In this document: in pieces, positions 36,089-45,219 of the stretch | Layout of the letters: each line of letters opens with the position of its first letter | Position numbering within the stretch: the stretch's first letter is position 1 | Assembly (NCBI RefSeq): GCF_004367585.1 | Contig: NZ_CP038015.1 | Location: forward strand, 3,478,001 to 3,542,000 | Direction of reading: 5' to 3' | Length of the DNA stretch: 64,000 nt | From: Paenisporosarcina antarctica | Lineage (GTDB): Bacteria; Bacillota; Bacilli; Bacillales_A; Planococcaceae | Position numbers and translations under genes: made by a program | Notes under the pieces: model-generated | The model's database searches: none | What the model was told of the DNA's origin: nothing | Seen by the model: only the letters and a program-made list of their open reading frames with translations

Positions 36089-37723
36089 TCATAATTTAAT
36101 TATGGGTGAGCCATCTTCGAACAGACTAATATCCCCATCTTCAGAAACCTTTATACTTAGTCCGAAACGAGATGCTTTAGCAGCTGCTAAAGTCCTAGAA
36201 CCAGCTTCTGCAACTGGAGGAGTTTCTATAGAGTTATTAATCATTTCACCAAATGATAAAATATTAAAATACTTGTCTAATAAAATAGCTCCATCAACTG
36301 AACATAATAATTCGAACAAATAACTATCACACCCAAAAAGATTTATTGGATTAGATTTACCTGTTAGAATTACTTTTTTGAATTCATTATTACTTATATG
36401 ACGGTTATTTAAGAGTTCTTTATAAATAGTTCTTTTTTGTAACCTACTTTGCTCTAAAAGAATTATTAGCGCCCCAATATTTTTATTGGAGAGTTCTTTG
36501 ATGTTATTAAAGAGAATCTTAGAACGAGGTATAATTTTATCAACAATGTCTATAAATTTTTCACTACTAATATCACTATGTTGGATATATTGTCTAAGAA
36601 TAAATTCTAAAATGATATGAGATATTAATTCATAGTTTTTAACTCTCCATTTTCCGTTAGCTAAAACACAAATTAAATTGTCATTTATAAACCATTCTAA
36701 CCTTCCAGAGTTAAATTGAATAAATTGGATATCTTTATTTGCTATAGGTTTAGTTCCATTACTAAATTTATTTAATCCTTTTTTTTGCGTTTTCTTTTTA
36801 GTTAACTCTTCTTCTAATATTATTGTTTGGTTATTTCGAAGATCGTTGATATCACTTAGGAATTGTATTTTTTGCTTTAGTAATTTTGCTAAATTTATTT
36901 TGGCAGATTCAAAATCTGGAGAATCTTGGTTATTTTCTTGTAAATATTTATAACGCACTTCTTCTTCTTTTATCGAAGCTTCCAACTTAATCAATTTGTC
37001 ATCTAAACTTTTAATTTGTTCTTCAAGTTCTTCTAAGTCACCATTAAAATTATTATCTGGATTATTATTAATGAAATATTTATACATGTAATATTTTAAG
37101 AGCGATTCCTCATCTTTTTGATATCTATTTGACATTATTGAAGATATACTTTGGTTTGATTTTTGTTTTTTTGCTATACCAATAATTTGATATGAAGCAT
37201 TTACTACATAACACAGGGATAAAGAATCTATTAATTTTAATGCTTGCTTATTATTATCTATTTCCTCAACACTAAAATAAATTTCAAAGGGTAAATAATC
37301 AATTTTTAGCTTTGATAACTCAAATGCAATATTTTCTATAGGGTTTTTAAAGATTATAAAACCCATTTGAACTTGCTGTTGTTCATAAGTTCTATTACTA
37401 AGTGTTTGTAACTTTTCAACAAAGCTATCTAGAATGTGTATTTCAGCTTGAGAGTTAATTAAATTATAAATATACTTAGTGATTAATATTTTTTTATAAA
37501 ATGTCTTTTCTTTAGATTCATCAAATATATTTTCATTTCTCATCAGGCTTTCAATTGGAGAAATGATATTAGTAATGCTAGTAGGATTTATTTTCGTAAT
37601 TACACTAGGAAGATTTAAAACTGAAATTGAAGAATCTTTATTTAAATTTAAGCTCACTCCTAGAATCTCTTCAAAAGAGTTTAGATAGAATTGTTTTAAC
37701 TCAATATTTTCCAAATATTTCAC
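36089..37723 (-). CDS. coiled-coil protein with C-terminal DisA-like (DAC) domain
   Basis: 544 residues. Residues 1-215 are an unrecognised alpha/beta region. Residues about 220-320 form a charged coiled coil (LEELEEQIKSLDDKLIKLEA). The last 130 residues resemble a diadenylate cyclase domain: DGAILL (near 475), AGSRTLAAAKAS (near 509, where cyclases have GTRHRAA) and IKVSEDGDISLFEDG (near 528). R is kept but H and the second R of RHR are changed to T and L, so activity is uncertain. Related DAC proteins with an extra N-terminal domain (DACNV type) are proposed defence or signalling components. The start is GTG 37723 or the TTG three codons later. AT-rich, in the defence island. Confidence 0.65.
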   Translation of the reverse strand: MKYLENIELKQFYLNSFEEILGVSLNLNKDSSISVLNLPSVITKINPTSITNIISPIESLMRNENIFDESKEKTFYKKILITKYIYNLINSQAEIHILDSFVEKLQTLSNRTYEQQQVQMGFIIFKNPIENIAFELSKLKIDYLPFEIYFSVEEIDNNKQALKLIDSLSLCYVVNASYQIIGIAKKQKSNQSISSIMSNRYQKDEESLLKYYMYKYFINNNPDNNFNGDLEELEEQIKSLDDKLIKLEASIKEEEVRYKYLQENNQDSPDFESAKINLAKLLKQKIQFLSDINDLRNNQTIILEEELTKKKTQKKGLNKFSNGTKPIANKDIQFIQFNSGRLEWFINDNLICVLANGKWRVKNYELISHIILEFILRQYIQHSDISSEKFIDIVDKIIPRSKILFNNIKELSNKNIGALIILLEQSRLQKRTIYKELLNNRHISNNEFKKVILTGKSNPINLFGCDSYLFELLCSVDGAILLDKYFNILSFGEMINNSIETPPVAEAGSRTLAAAKASRFGLSIKVSEDGDISLFEDGSPIIKL

Positions 37724-37900
37724 CCCACATAATTATAATTGTTTTTTAATAAATCACTAATGAAAAAGGAACTAATTTAATAAACTATTATTATAAATTA
37801 GCAATCCAAATCACACAATAAAGATAGCACATAAATTGGGTATAATTGTATATAAAACATATCCATTGATGGTCATTCAATTATTAAAGGAATTAAGACT

Positions 37901-37953
37901 TGAAGAATCATTTAGCATCACCTAATTAATAGAAGAAACACAATTCTTTTCAC
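37901..37953 (+). pseudogene. resolvase 3' end remnant
   Basis: GAAGAATCATT followed by TAATAGAAGAAAC matches the last codons and 3' flank of the resolvase at 7405-7460 (and of the remnant at 30270-30305). Only about 50 bases remain. Confidence 0.5.
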
Positions 37954-38189
37954 AATAACTCCGATAAAAAATCTAAAGGATTGTCCCCTTTCGTTTGAGA
38001 AAAATCCTTTAGAAATAATTTTTGATAAAGATGATTGGCTTCTAAACTTGAATAGCATAAATATATAAGGTCTTTACATCTCATGAGTATTTCGGATTAG
38101 CAAAAAGAAAAAAGGGACAATGAGGTAAACCATATTAGTTTTTAAAATAAAAAAGTATCCACAATAGAAAGTAAATACAGGCTACTAAA

Positions 38190-39443
38190 TTATACAAACA
38201 TCTTTTGCATAAACCCTTTTTTCTGTTCGTTTAAGTCATTCAATCTTAACTTTTCTGCTACAATTTTCGTATCGAATTTTAATAAGAATTCAACTATTTT
38301 TTTCTGTTCATTAAATATCGGTATATTGACTATTCCAACTAATACTTGTTGATTATTTACCTTCATGTCATTTTTAGCACCTTTATTTACTAAAGGCTTT
38401 AAGTAACGATTAGTAGTGTCGTTTAATTGAAAGTAAAAGTCCAAATATTCTCCTGAGACTTCTTGATTGCAACTATACACAGCATATAAAGTAGAAACTA
38501 TTCCTGGCTTTCCTTTATTCACTTTAATAATTCCATAAGGATTATACTTTAAAGGACTTTTAGTATACACAATATCACCAGTATTAACGACATGATAATT
38601 AGCAACTGATTCTCCTGCAAAAGACCTTCCCTGAAATTCAATTTGATTAATAACTCCATGAGTCCCAGATACTGATAAAACACCTTCTTTTGTGAATTCT
38701 CCATTGATATTTCTAAGTTTATTTTCAAACAAAAGCTGATTCAATTGCTTTTTCTCCCACTTAGGAAACTCCCTTCCACCCTCAGCTTTAAACCGTAATT
38801 CCTGACTGAAAATCTTTTGCATAAGCCCTTTTTTCTGTTCTTTCAGTAACTCAACTTTTTCTTGTTGTTTTTGGATTTTCAAATTTAATAAGCTGAAAAA
38901 ATAGCCTATTTTTTGTTGTTCTATGACATCTTCTGGAATATAAGTTGAATAAGCTTTTAAGTCTTTTACAGTTAGGTGTGGTTGTGCACTCCCTACTATA
39001 TGTTGATTAATAAATTTAGGTAAGATAGCATCTTTAAATAAATAAAGTGTATATTCAAGGTCAATATCCTGCTTTTGTCGTATGAGTAGCATTGCTGAAT
39101 TAATGCGAACTACATTGTATGGGATACTTTCATCATATACTGCAAGTTTTCCTAATTTTGATCCACGTGTAGTTAGAATCAGGTCTCTATATTCAGCAGT
39201 TCCTTTTCTCAAAGATTTATGTTTTTCTTTAGTAAGCCAATTGGTATTTTTAAACGTCAAACCAGTATCAGATATGTTGTATGCATTTAGGAATAAGCAA
39301 TATCCTTCTGGAAAAAAATCATTTTCATTAGGGTAATTTTTACCTCTATCTCCATCAATAAAATAGAAAAAATCATTCAAGATAACTTCATTCCATTTAG
39401 CACTGTGATCTTTAAATCTCAACTTAGGCGCACTCATTTTCAC
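38190..39443 (-). CDS. hsdS: type I restriction specificity subunit
   Basis: 417 residues. It has two target-recognition domains (about 8-150 and 215-360), each followed by a helical spacer: IQKQQEKVELLKEQKKGLMQ near 185-210 and LNDLNEQKKGFMQKMFV at the end. The two spacers are encoded by nearly identical DNA (see 38199-38232 and 38810-38842). HsdS selects the bipartite DNA target. GTG 39443 overlaps the hsdM stop by 4 bases; ATG 39437 is also possible. Confidence 0.92.
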   Translation of the reverse strand: MKMSAPKLRFKDHSAKWNEVILNDFFYFIDGDRGKNYPNENDFFPEGYCLFLNAYNISDTGLTFKNTNWLTKEKHKSLRKGTAEYRDLILTTRGSKLGKLAVYDESIPYNVVRINSAMLLIRQKQDIDLEYTLYLFKDAILPKFINQHIVGSAQPHLTVKDLKAYSTYIPEDVIEQQKIGYFFSLLNLKIQKQQEKVELLKEQKKGLMQKIFSQELRFKAEGGREFPKWEKKQLNQLLFENKLRNINGEFTKEGVLSVSGTHGVINQIEFQGRSFAGESVANYHVVNTGDIVYTKSPLKYNPYGIIKVNKGKPGIVSTLYAVYSCNQEVSGEYLDFYFQLNDTTNRYLKPLVNKGAKNDMKVNNQQVLVGIVNIPIFNEQKKIVEFLLKFDTKIVAEKLRLNDLNEQKKGFMQKMFV

Positions 39444-40993
39444 AACCCCAACTCTCTAAAGTACTGAGTCAGTTCCACATCAATATCTGCAATCTCATCA
39501 TCAATTTCTTTCAATCGTTTTGAAACAACTTCCAGATCAATCGCTTCAATTTCTTCAAATGTATCAACATAGCGCGGAATGTTTAAGTTATAGTCGTTTT
39601 TTTTGATTTCATCCAATCTGGATGCATATGAAAATTTCTCAATAGTTTGTCGTGATTTATAAATATCTACTATTTTTTCTACATTTTCATCAGTCAAAAC
39701 GTTTTGGTTCTTTCCTTTTTCGAATTCATTAGAGGCATCAATGAAGATAACACTATCTTCTGATCCACGAGTCTTTTTAAATACTAAAATACATGTCGGT
39801 ATTGATGTACCAAAAAACACATTCGCTGGTAATCCAATTACAGCATCTAAATAATTCTTTTCTTCAATCAAATATGTACGAATAATACCTTCAGCCCCAC
39901 CACGGAATAACACACCGTGCGGAAGTACGACGGCCATTGTTCCATTATCGTCAAGTTGATAAATCATGTGCTGAATAAACGCGAAATCGGCTTTTGATTT
40001 TGGCGCAAGCTTTCCGTATGCACTGAAACGGTCATCATCTAAGTATTTTGAATCTGCACTCCAGTTAGCGCTGTATGGAGGATTCGCTACTACTGCTTCA
40101 AATCGCATGTCAATGTGACGGGGATTTTCTAACGTATCATCGTTTTTAATATCAAAGTCTGTGTAGCGTAAGTCGTGTAGTAACATGTTCATTCTTGCTA
40201 AGTTAAATGTTGTTGTAGTGAGTTCTTGTCCATAAAATAATCGAACATTGGATTCTTTAGCTACTCGTAACATAAGTGAGCCTGATCCACATGTAGGGTC
40301 ATAAACATTTTTCAAATTGGACTTATTGTGTGTGACTATTTTCGCCAGTATTTTCGAAACTTGTTGTGGAGTATAGAACTCGCCTGCTTTCTTCCCTGCG
40401 TTAGCAGCGAATTGAGAGATAAGATACTCGTAGGCATCCCCAAGCACATCAATATCAACGTCATCATGTAAGAACGGAATTTCGTTAATACTCACCATAA
40501 TCTTGGCAATAAGCTTTGATCGTGACTTCACATCACGTCCCAATTTAGTAGAAGTTAAATCCATATCATCAAATAAATTCTCGAAATCCTGTTGGCTGTT
40601 TGTTCCTAACGAAGACTGTTCAATGGCTTTAATGGCTTTATGAAGAAGTTCAATGTCGAAGTTCCCTTTTTCGCCTATATGAATTTCTTTGATCATCGAA
40701 GAGAATAGAAATTCAGGTTCAATCACGAAGCCGATTTCTACGAGTAATGTATCAATCAATCCTTCTTTATATTCTTCGTCTTTCCATGCATCTTCGTAAG
40801 AAATGTTGTCTTCTTCTAGTAATTTTTCAATACGTGTTTCTGTCTTTTCAGAAAGATAGCGATAGAAAATTAATCCTAAAATGTAGTTTTTAAAATCGTA
40901 GGCTTCCATTTGACCACGTAAATCATTCGCCATTGTCCATAGTTTTTTATGCAGTTCTGCTTGTTGCAGACGTTGTTTTTCTGAAGTTGTCAT
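39440..40993 (-). CDS. hsdM: type I restriction methyltransferase subunit
   Basis: 517 residues. An N-terminal HsdM_N helical domain (LHKKLWTMANDLRGQMEAYD) is followed by the N6-adenine methylase: VYDPTCGSGSLMLRV binds AdoMet and VVANPPYSANW is the NPPY catalytic motif. GEFYTPQQVSKILAKIV is typical of the family. With HsdS it methylates the target adenine. The gap to hsdR is 18 bases, so all three genes form one operon. Confidence 0.95.
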   Translation of the reverse strand: MTTSEKQRLQQAELHKKLWTMANDLRGQMEAYDFKNYILGLIFYRYLSEKTETRIEKLLEEDNISYEDAWKDEEYKEGLIDTLLVEIGFVIEPEFLFSSMIKEIHIGEKGNFDIELLHKAIKAIEQSSLGTNSQQDFENLFDDMDLTSTKLGRDVKSRSKLIAKIMVSINEIPFLHDDVDIDVLGDAYEYLISQFAANAGKKAGEFYTPQQVSKILAKIVTHNKSNLKNVYDPTCGSGSLMLRVAKESNVRLFYGQELTTTTFNLARMNMLLHDLRYTDFDIKNDDTLENPRHIDMRFEAVVANPPYSANWSADSKYLDDDRFSAYGKLAPKSKADFAFIQHMIYQLDDNGTMAVVLPHGVLFRGGAEGIIRTYLIEEKNYLDAVIGLPANVFFGTSIPTCILVFKKTRGSEDSVIFIDASNEFEKGKNQNVLTDENVEKIVDIYKSRQTIEKFSYASRLDEIKKNDYNLNIPRYVDTFEEIEAIDLEVVSKRLKEIDDEIADIDVELTQYFRELGL

Positions 40994-41011
40994 GTATAAA
41001 ATCTCCTCAAT

Positions 41012-43762
41012 TTACGAGTACTTTCGTACGTTCGTGTAAATAAAATCTTTCACGGCTTGCACGCGTTTTCGCTTTTCTTTAAATGGTGCTTTGATGGCAT
41101 CATTGATTTCTTGGTCAGGGGAAACCCCTTTATATTCAAATTCACGTAAGAAGTATTCTAGTTTTTCTTCCGCCACTTGGACTTGCTGTGACATGCTATA
41201 GATTTCTTGTTTACGTCTTTCGTTTTCGAAGTCATGGAATTTTTGATCAACGGAATCATTATTTGTGAGTGTTGGGGCTACACGTTTTAAGAATTCTAGT
41301 AACAGATCTCGTTTTAATCGCATTTCGTCACTAGCTGACGCATTTACTTCCTTAATTGCTCTTCGCACTGCAACATCACGTTCTTGTTTATTTTCAAAGT
41401 TGATATTACGTAATAATTCAAGAATGTAATCGACATCAATGCGATCTGTTTGCATTAATTCAATTTCAAAATCGACGTCATCAATGACGGAAACTTTCTG
41501 GACTTCTGGTTTCTGACTGATTTCATACAGGTGAAGATATTTGCTCTTGAAATCTTCATAGGTTTGTTCATCAATCCCTAAATCCTCTGCTTTAAACTCA
41601 TATTCAACAAACGTTTTAAGTTTTGTAAGGACTTTTGTGAGATCACGGAAAGCTAGAATGAATTCTTTTTGTTTTGTTTCTCCTTCAAGATTATCAACGG
41701 CTTGAGGCGTCTCAGCAACTTTCAGCAAAACGTCCAATTGGTCCTTAAAATCTGCTAGATACTGATCGTATTCTTTCATTAATACAACACCTGTATCTCC
41801 CGTTTGAGAGAACAATCGAATCGCTTCGTCCGTAGCATCTTTTAAGTTGCGATAACAGACGATATTACCATACACTTTCTTTGCACCTTCTACACGATTA
41901 GTACGTGAAAAGGCTTGAATCAAATTATGGTGTCTCAAGTTACGATCTACATAAAGCGTGCTAAGTGTTTTCGCGTCAAAGCCAGTTAAGAACATATCTA
42001 CTACAATTAACAAATCGATTTGAGCAGTTTTTACTTTCTTTGAGACATCCGCAAAATATTGAGAAAAATTATCTGTAGAGAAGTTTGTGCCAAATTCTCC
42101 ATTGTAGTCTGTAATGATGCGCTCTAAAGAATGTCTAGAGTGTTCTTGATTCTCAACGCTTACTTCATTAGTTCCATAGGTGAAAATGGATGCAATTTTG
42201 AGAGAGGTGTCTAGTTTCTTGAAAGCATCGTAATATTTAATGGCTGCCGGAATACTTTCGACCGTGAAAATAGCTGTGTATTTTTTATTGCTCGTTTTAT
42301 TCCCATGAATGTCAGTAATGTGTTTAGCAATCATGGCGATTCGAGAATCAGCCATCCACAGCTCTTGTTGATCAATACCAGGGGCTTTTGTTACATCGTC
42401 TACCCCTTCCTTGCCTTTAATCGTACGAATATATTCAACCGAAAAACCTAATACGTTGCCGTCATTGATTGCATCTTTAATTAGGTACGTATGAAGGCAA
42501 TCTTTAAATAAGTCCGATGTCGTGCGCCCATCTTGGCTTTTGTTCGCAACAAAGCGAGGAGTCCCTGTAAAACCAATATATTGTGCTTGTTTGAAATGTT
42601 TTTTAATGAGACGGTTCATTTCACCAAATTGAGAACGATGACATTCATCAATAACGAATACGACTTTTTCATTCTCGTAACGCTTCATGATAGATTCGTA
42701 TTTTGAATTCTTCACCGCATTGGCCATCTTTTGAATCGTGGTAATGATTCGTTTTCTAAGTGGGTCTTGAAGTTGTTTCACTAAGACGTCTGTTTTATCT
42801 GTTGTATCAACTGAGCCTTTTTCAAACTTGTTAAATTCCTGCATGGTTTGTGCGTCTAAGTCTTTTCGATCGACGAGAAAAATCACTTTTTTAATCTTCT
42901 CTTCTTGCGACAGAAGTTCACTTGCCTTAAATGAAGTAAGGGTCTTCCCACTTCCTGTTGTATGCCACACATAGCCATTCTCTTCATTCTCAAGCGTTTG
43001 TTTGATGATACGCTCCACAGCATAAATTTGATAAGGACGCATGACCATTAAGTGCTTGTCCGTTTCGTTTACAATCATGTATTTGCTGATAAGGTTTTGA
43101 ATCATAACAGGTTGGAAAAAGGAGTTTGTGAAATCATTTAACTGAGAGATGCGCTTATTTGAATCATCTGACCAGAAGAACATATGACTCTTCATCGGTT
43201 CGCGATCAGAATTAGCAAAATACTTTGTATCCACACCATTTGAAACCACGAAAAGTTGCAGATAGTTAAATAAACCACCGTAAGAATCTTTACGGTAGCG
43301 CATGATTTGGTTAAAGCTTTCCGCAAAGTGAAGTCCACGTCGTTTTAACTCTATTTGCACAAGTGGTAACCCGTTAATGAGTAGCGTAACATCATAGCGA
43401 TTTGTATATCTTCCTATTACAGTTGTTTGATGTGTTACTTGAAGATGATTGTTCTTGTAATTTTGGGTATCAAATAAAACTAAGTATAGTGTGCTATCTT
43501 CATCGCGTGTAATCGTTTCTTTATCACGGAGTATTTTGGCCGATTCAAAAACGCTTTTCCCTTCTATTTTCAAGAGCAAGCGTACAAATTCTTTATCTGA
43601 TAATGGCGTTCCATCAAGGTTTTCTTTATTTAGGCGGTTGATTTGATTGCGAAAATTTTGTTGTAAGTGTTCTACAGAAGGGATTGAAACTTTTTCATAG
43701 CCAAGTTGAGTGAGCTGACGAATCATTTCATTTTCCAGTTGTTGTTCAGATTGATAAGCCAC
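41012..43762 (-). CDS. hsdR: type I restriction endonuclease/translocase subunit
   Basis: 916 residues. The N-terminal nuclease has PLVQIELKRRG (the ExK of a PD-(D/E)xK site, near residue 132). The SF2 motor has VWHTTGSGKTLTSFKASELL (Walker A, near 269), VFVIDECHRSQFG and IGFTGTPRF, and LIQAFSRTNRVE is motif VI. A C-terminal helical region contacts HsdM. The start is GTG 43762, preceded by GAGGGGG. It is first in the hsdR-hsdM-hsdS operon. Confidence 0.95.
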   Translation of the reverse strand: MAYQSEQQLENEMIRQLTQLGYEKVSIPSVEHLQQNFRNQINRLNKENLDGTPLSDKEFVRLLLKIEGKSVFESAKILRDKETITRDEDSTLYLVLFDTQNYKNNHLQVTHQTTVIGRYTNRYDVTLLINGLPLVQIELKRRGLHFAESFNQIMRYRKDSYGGLFNYLQLFVVSNGVDTKYFANSDREPMKSHMFFWSDDSNKRISQLNDFTNSFFQPVMIQNLISKYMIVNETDKHLMVMRPYQIYAVERIIKQTLENEENGYVWHTTGSGKTLTSFKASELLSQEEKIKKVIFLVDRKDLDAQTMQEFNKFEKGSVDTTDKTDVLVKQLQDPLRKRIITTIQKMANAVKNSKYESIMKRYENEKVVFVIDECHRSQFGEMNRLIKKHFKQAQYIGFTGTPRFVANKSQDGRTTSDLFKDCLHTYLIKDAINDGNVLGFSVEYIRTIKGKEGVDDVTKAPGIDQQELWMADSRIAMIAKHITDIHGNKTSNKKYTAIFTVESIPAAIKYYDAFKKLDTSLKIASIFTYGTNEVSVENQEHSRHSLERIITDYNGEFGTNFSTDNFSQYFADVSKKVKTAQIDLLIVVDMFLTGFDAKTLSTLYVDRNLRHHNLIQAFSRTNRVEGAKKVYGNIVCYRNLKDATDEAIRLFSQTGDTGVVLMKEYDQYLADFKDQLDVLLKVAETPQAVDNLEGETKQKEFILAFRDLTKVLTKLKTFVEYEFKAEDLGIDEQTYEDFKSKYLHLYEISQKPEVQKVSVIDDVDFEIELMQTDRIDVDYILELLRNINFENKQERDVAVRRAIKEVNASASDEMRLKRDLLLEFLKRVAPTLTNNDSVDQKFHDFENERRKQEIYSMSQQVQVAEEKLEYFLREFEYKGVSPDQEINDAIKAPFKEKRKRVQAVKDFIYTNVRKYS

Positions 43763-43956
43763 GTAAATTCCCCCTCACTGGCCTCGAATGTCTTCCATAA
43801 TTTTACCACAGTGTTCGAGGTACTGTAATCAAGTAGATCTATGATTTAAGTGGTTTCTGTGGTGTTTATGGAAATCTTTCAACCAATATTGAAGCTTTCA
43901 AAAAAAGAGAAATCTTTTATGAAAATCTCTCCTAACTTTGAATATTTTCGTATTTA

Positions 43957-43990
43957 TTTACTTCTCAAAGAATAAATACAACTGATCCCT
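43957..43990 (-). pseudogene. ten-codon remnant of an SNF2-helicase 3' end
   Basis: The minus strand reads RDQLYLFFEK then TAA, matching the last codons of the ZorD gene in this window (KEQLYSFFEK, stop at 51632) at 27 of 33 bases. No upstream helicase sequence remains. It lies between hsdR and a resolvase remnant. Confidence 0.4.
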
Positions 43991-44000
43991 ACCAGAGGTG

Positions 44001-44091
44001 CAAAAAGGCAGATATCGTCGTACTGGACATGCCGTTGCTAGATACGACTCAATATAAAAACTATCTAAACATTTCACATGGAAGGATGGTC
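44001..44091 (+). pseudogene. internal resolvase fragment
   Basis: QKADIVVLDMPLLDTTQYKN matches IQADIVVMDMPLLDTTQYKD of the resolvase at 6824-7429. It then degrades near TTTCACATGGAAGGATGG. About 90 bases remain. It is in the same orientation as the other remnants. Confidence 0.7.
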
Positions 44092-44286
44092 ATAGTTTGA
44101 ATTTGAGGATATAATAACCAGTAATATAAGAAAGAAACATGACTTTTGATAATAGTTTCGAGAAAGCCAAGTATTACTTCCTGATTTAAGATATTAACGA
44201 TATTAATGAGGGGAGTAAGGCCGCTAAGCAGCTTCCATTAATTACTTCACTGCATTTCTAGATTTTGAGACGAGGAGAGATATTAT

Positions 44287-45219
44287 ATGTTATATGTAAA
44301 TAAAACAGTAGGAGAAATAATTAAAGAACTATATGATTTATGGGAAGTAGAACATAAGACATGGCCAGATTCTGTGAATCCATCTCATTTGGAATTTGAA
44401 TTGAAAAAGTTTGATCCTGAATCAATAGAACAAATTCGATTAGTTTCTACTTTGTGCTTTATCGTTAAAACAGGTGCATGGGAAACTTCATACAGTGCAC
44501 TAAAAAGGATGCTTCCTGATCAAGAATTTGAAGATGCAACTCTTGAAGAAATAAAGAATTATTTTACTGGAATTGAATATATAGAAGATAAAATTATTTT
44601 TGAGGAATATATAAGAAACCAAAGAAATCCTTTCATTTTAGAATTATTATCACATGTAATGTTAAATTCTGTAGAAAATAATCAAGCTAGTGCCCCTTTT
44701 AATCTTGAGTTACAAGGAATTCACTATATGCATTTAAATTCAAAAAAACAAGGACTAGATTTAGCTGCTATCGCTAAAGATACTTTAGATGAAGAATACT
44801 ATCTGGTTATAGGGGAAACAAAGAATAGAAAAAGCCCAGCACAAGGAACACTTGAAGCACTTAGTGGTTTTAACAAATTCGATAGCGGAAAACAATGGCC
44901 AGATATTCGACAAATTATGAGAACTGTAGCTAATAGTTTTGAAAATCCAGATAATAAAATAAGCACAGCAATTTCCAAACATATTTTATGGCAGAAGAAA
45001 ATAATTTATCGATTAACAATTGAACACCGGTCTAATAAGCCAAAACAAGGGTCACAGTTTAGAGACTTTAAAACAAATACACCTAATGTTACTTATGCTC
45101 AATTTAGACAATGTGAAGCTATTTCGACTAGAAGATTAGATGTTTTCTATGACGAAGTTTCAAAATTATTAGTAGAGTTCATTGAAAAACAGGAAGAAGA
45201 AATAATATATGTTGGATAA
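44287..45219 (+). CDS. hamA: putative nuclease effector, HamA-like (Hachiman)
   Basis: 310 residues. The central part has GLDLAAIAKDTLDEEYYLVI then GETKNRK, a D...ExK arrangement (near 157 and 176-178) of PD-(D/E)xK-type nucleases. In Hachiman, HamA (DUF1837) is a nuclease kept inactive by HamB. ATG 44287 follows GAGGAGAGA. It overlaps the helicase gene by 11 bases. Naming rests on the nuclease-like motif, size and the paired Ski2-like helicase; a different nuclease/helicase defence pair cannot be excluded. Confidence 0.55.
   Translation: MLYVNKTVGEIIKELYDLWEVEHKTWPDSVNPSHLEFELKKFDPESIEQIRLVSTLCFIVKTGAWETSYSALKRMLPDQEFEDATLEEIKNYFTGIEYIEDKIIFEEYIRNQRNPFILELLSHVMLNSVENNQASAPFNLELQGIHYMHLNSKKQGLDLAAIAKDTLDEEYYLVIGETKNRKSPAQGTLEALSGFNKFDSGKQWPDIRQIMRTVANSFENPDNKISTAISKHILWQKKIIYRLTIEHRSNKPKQGSQFRDFKTNTPNVTYAQFRQCEAISTRRLDVFYDEVSKLLVEFIEKQEEEIIYVG

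Noticed and set aside
43880-43935. AGAGAAATCTTTTATGAAAATCTCT as an hsdR regulatory element
   Set aside because: It is a simple imperfect hairpin in AT-rich sequence, without context beyond chance.
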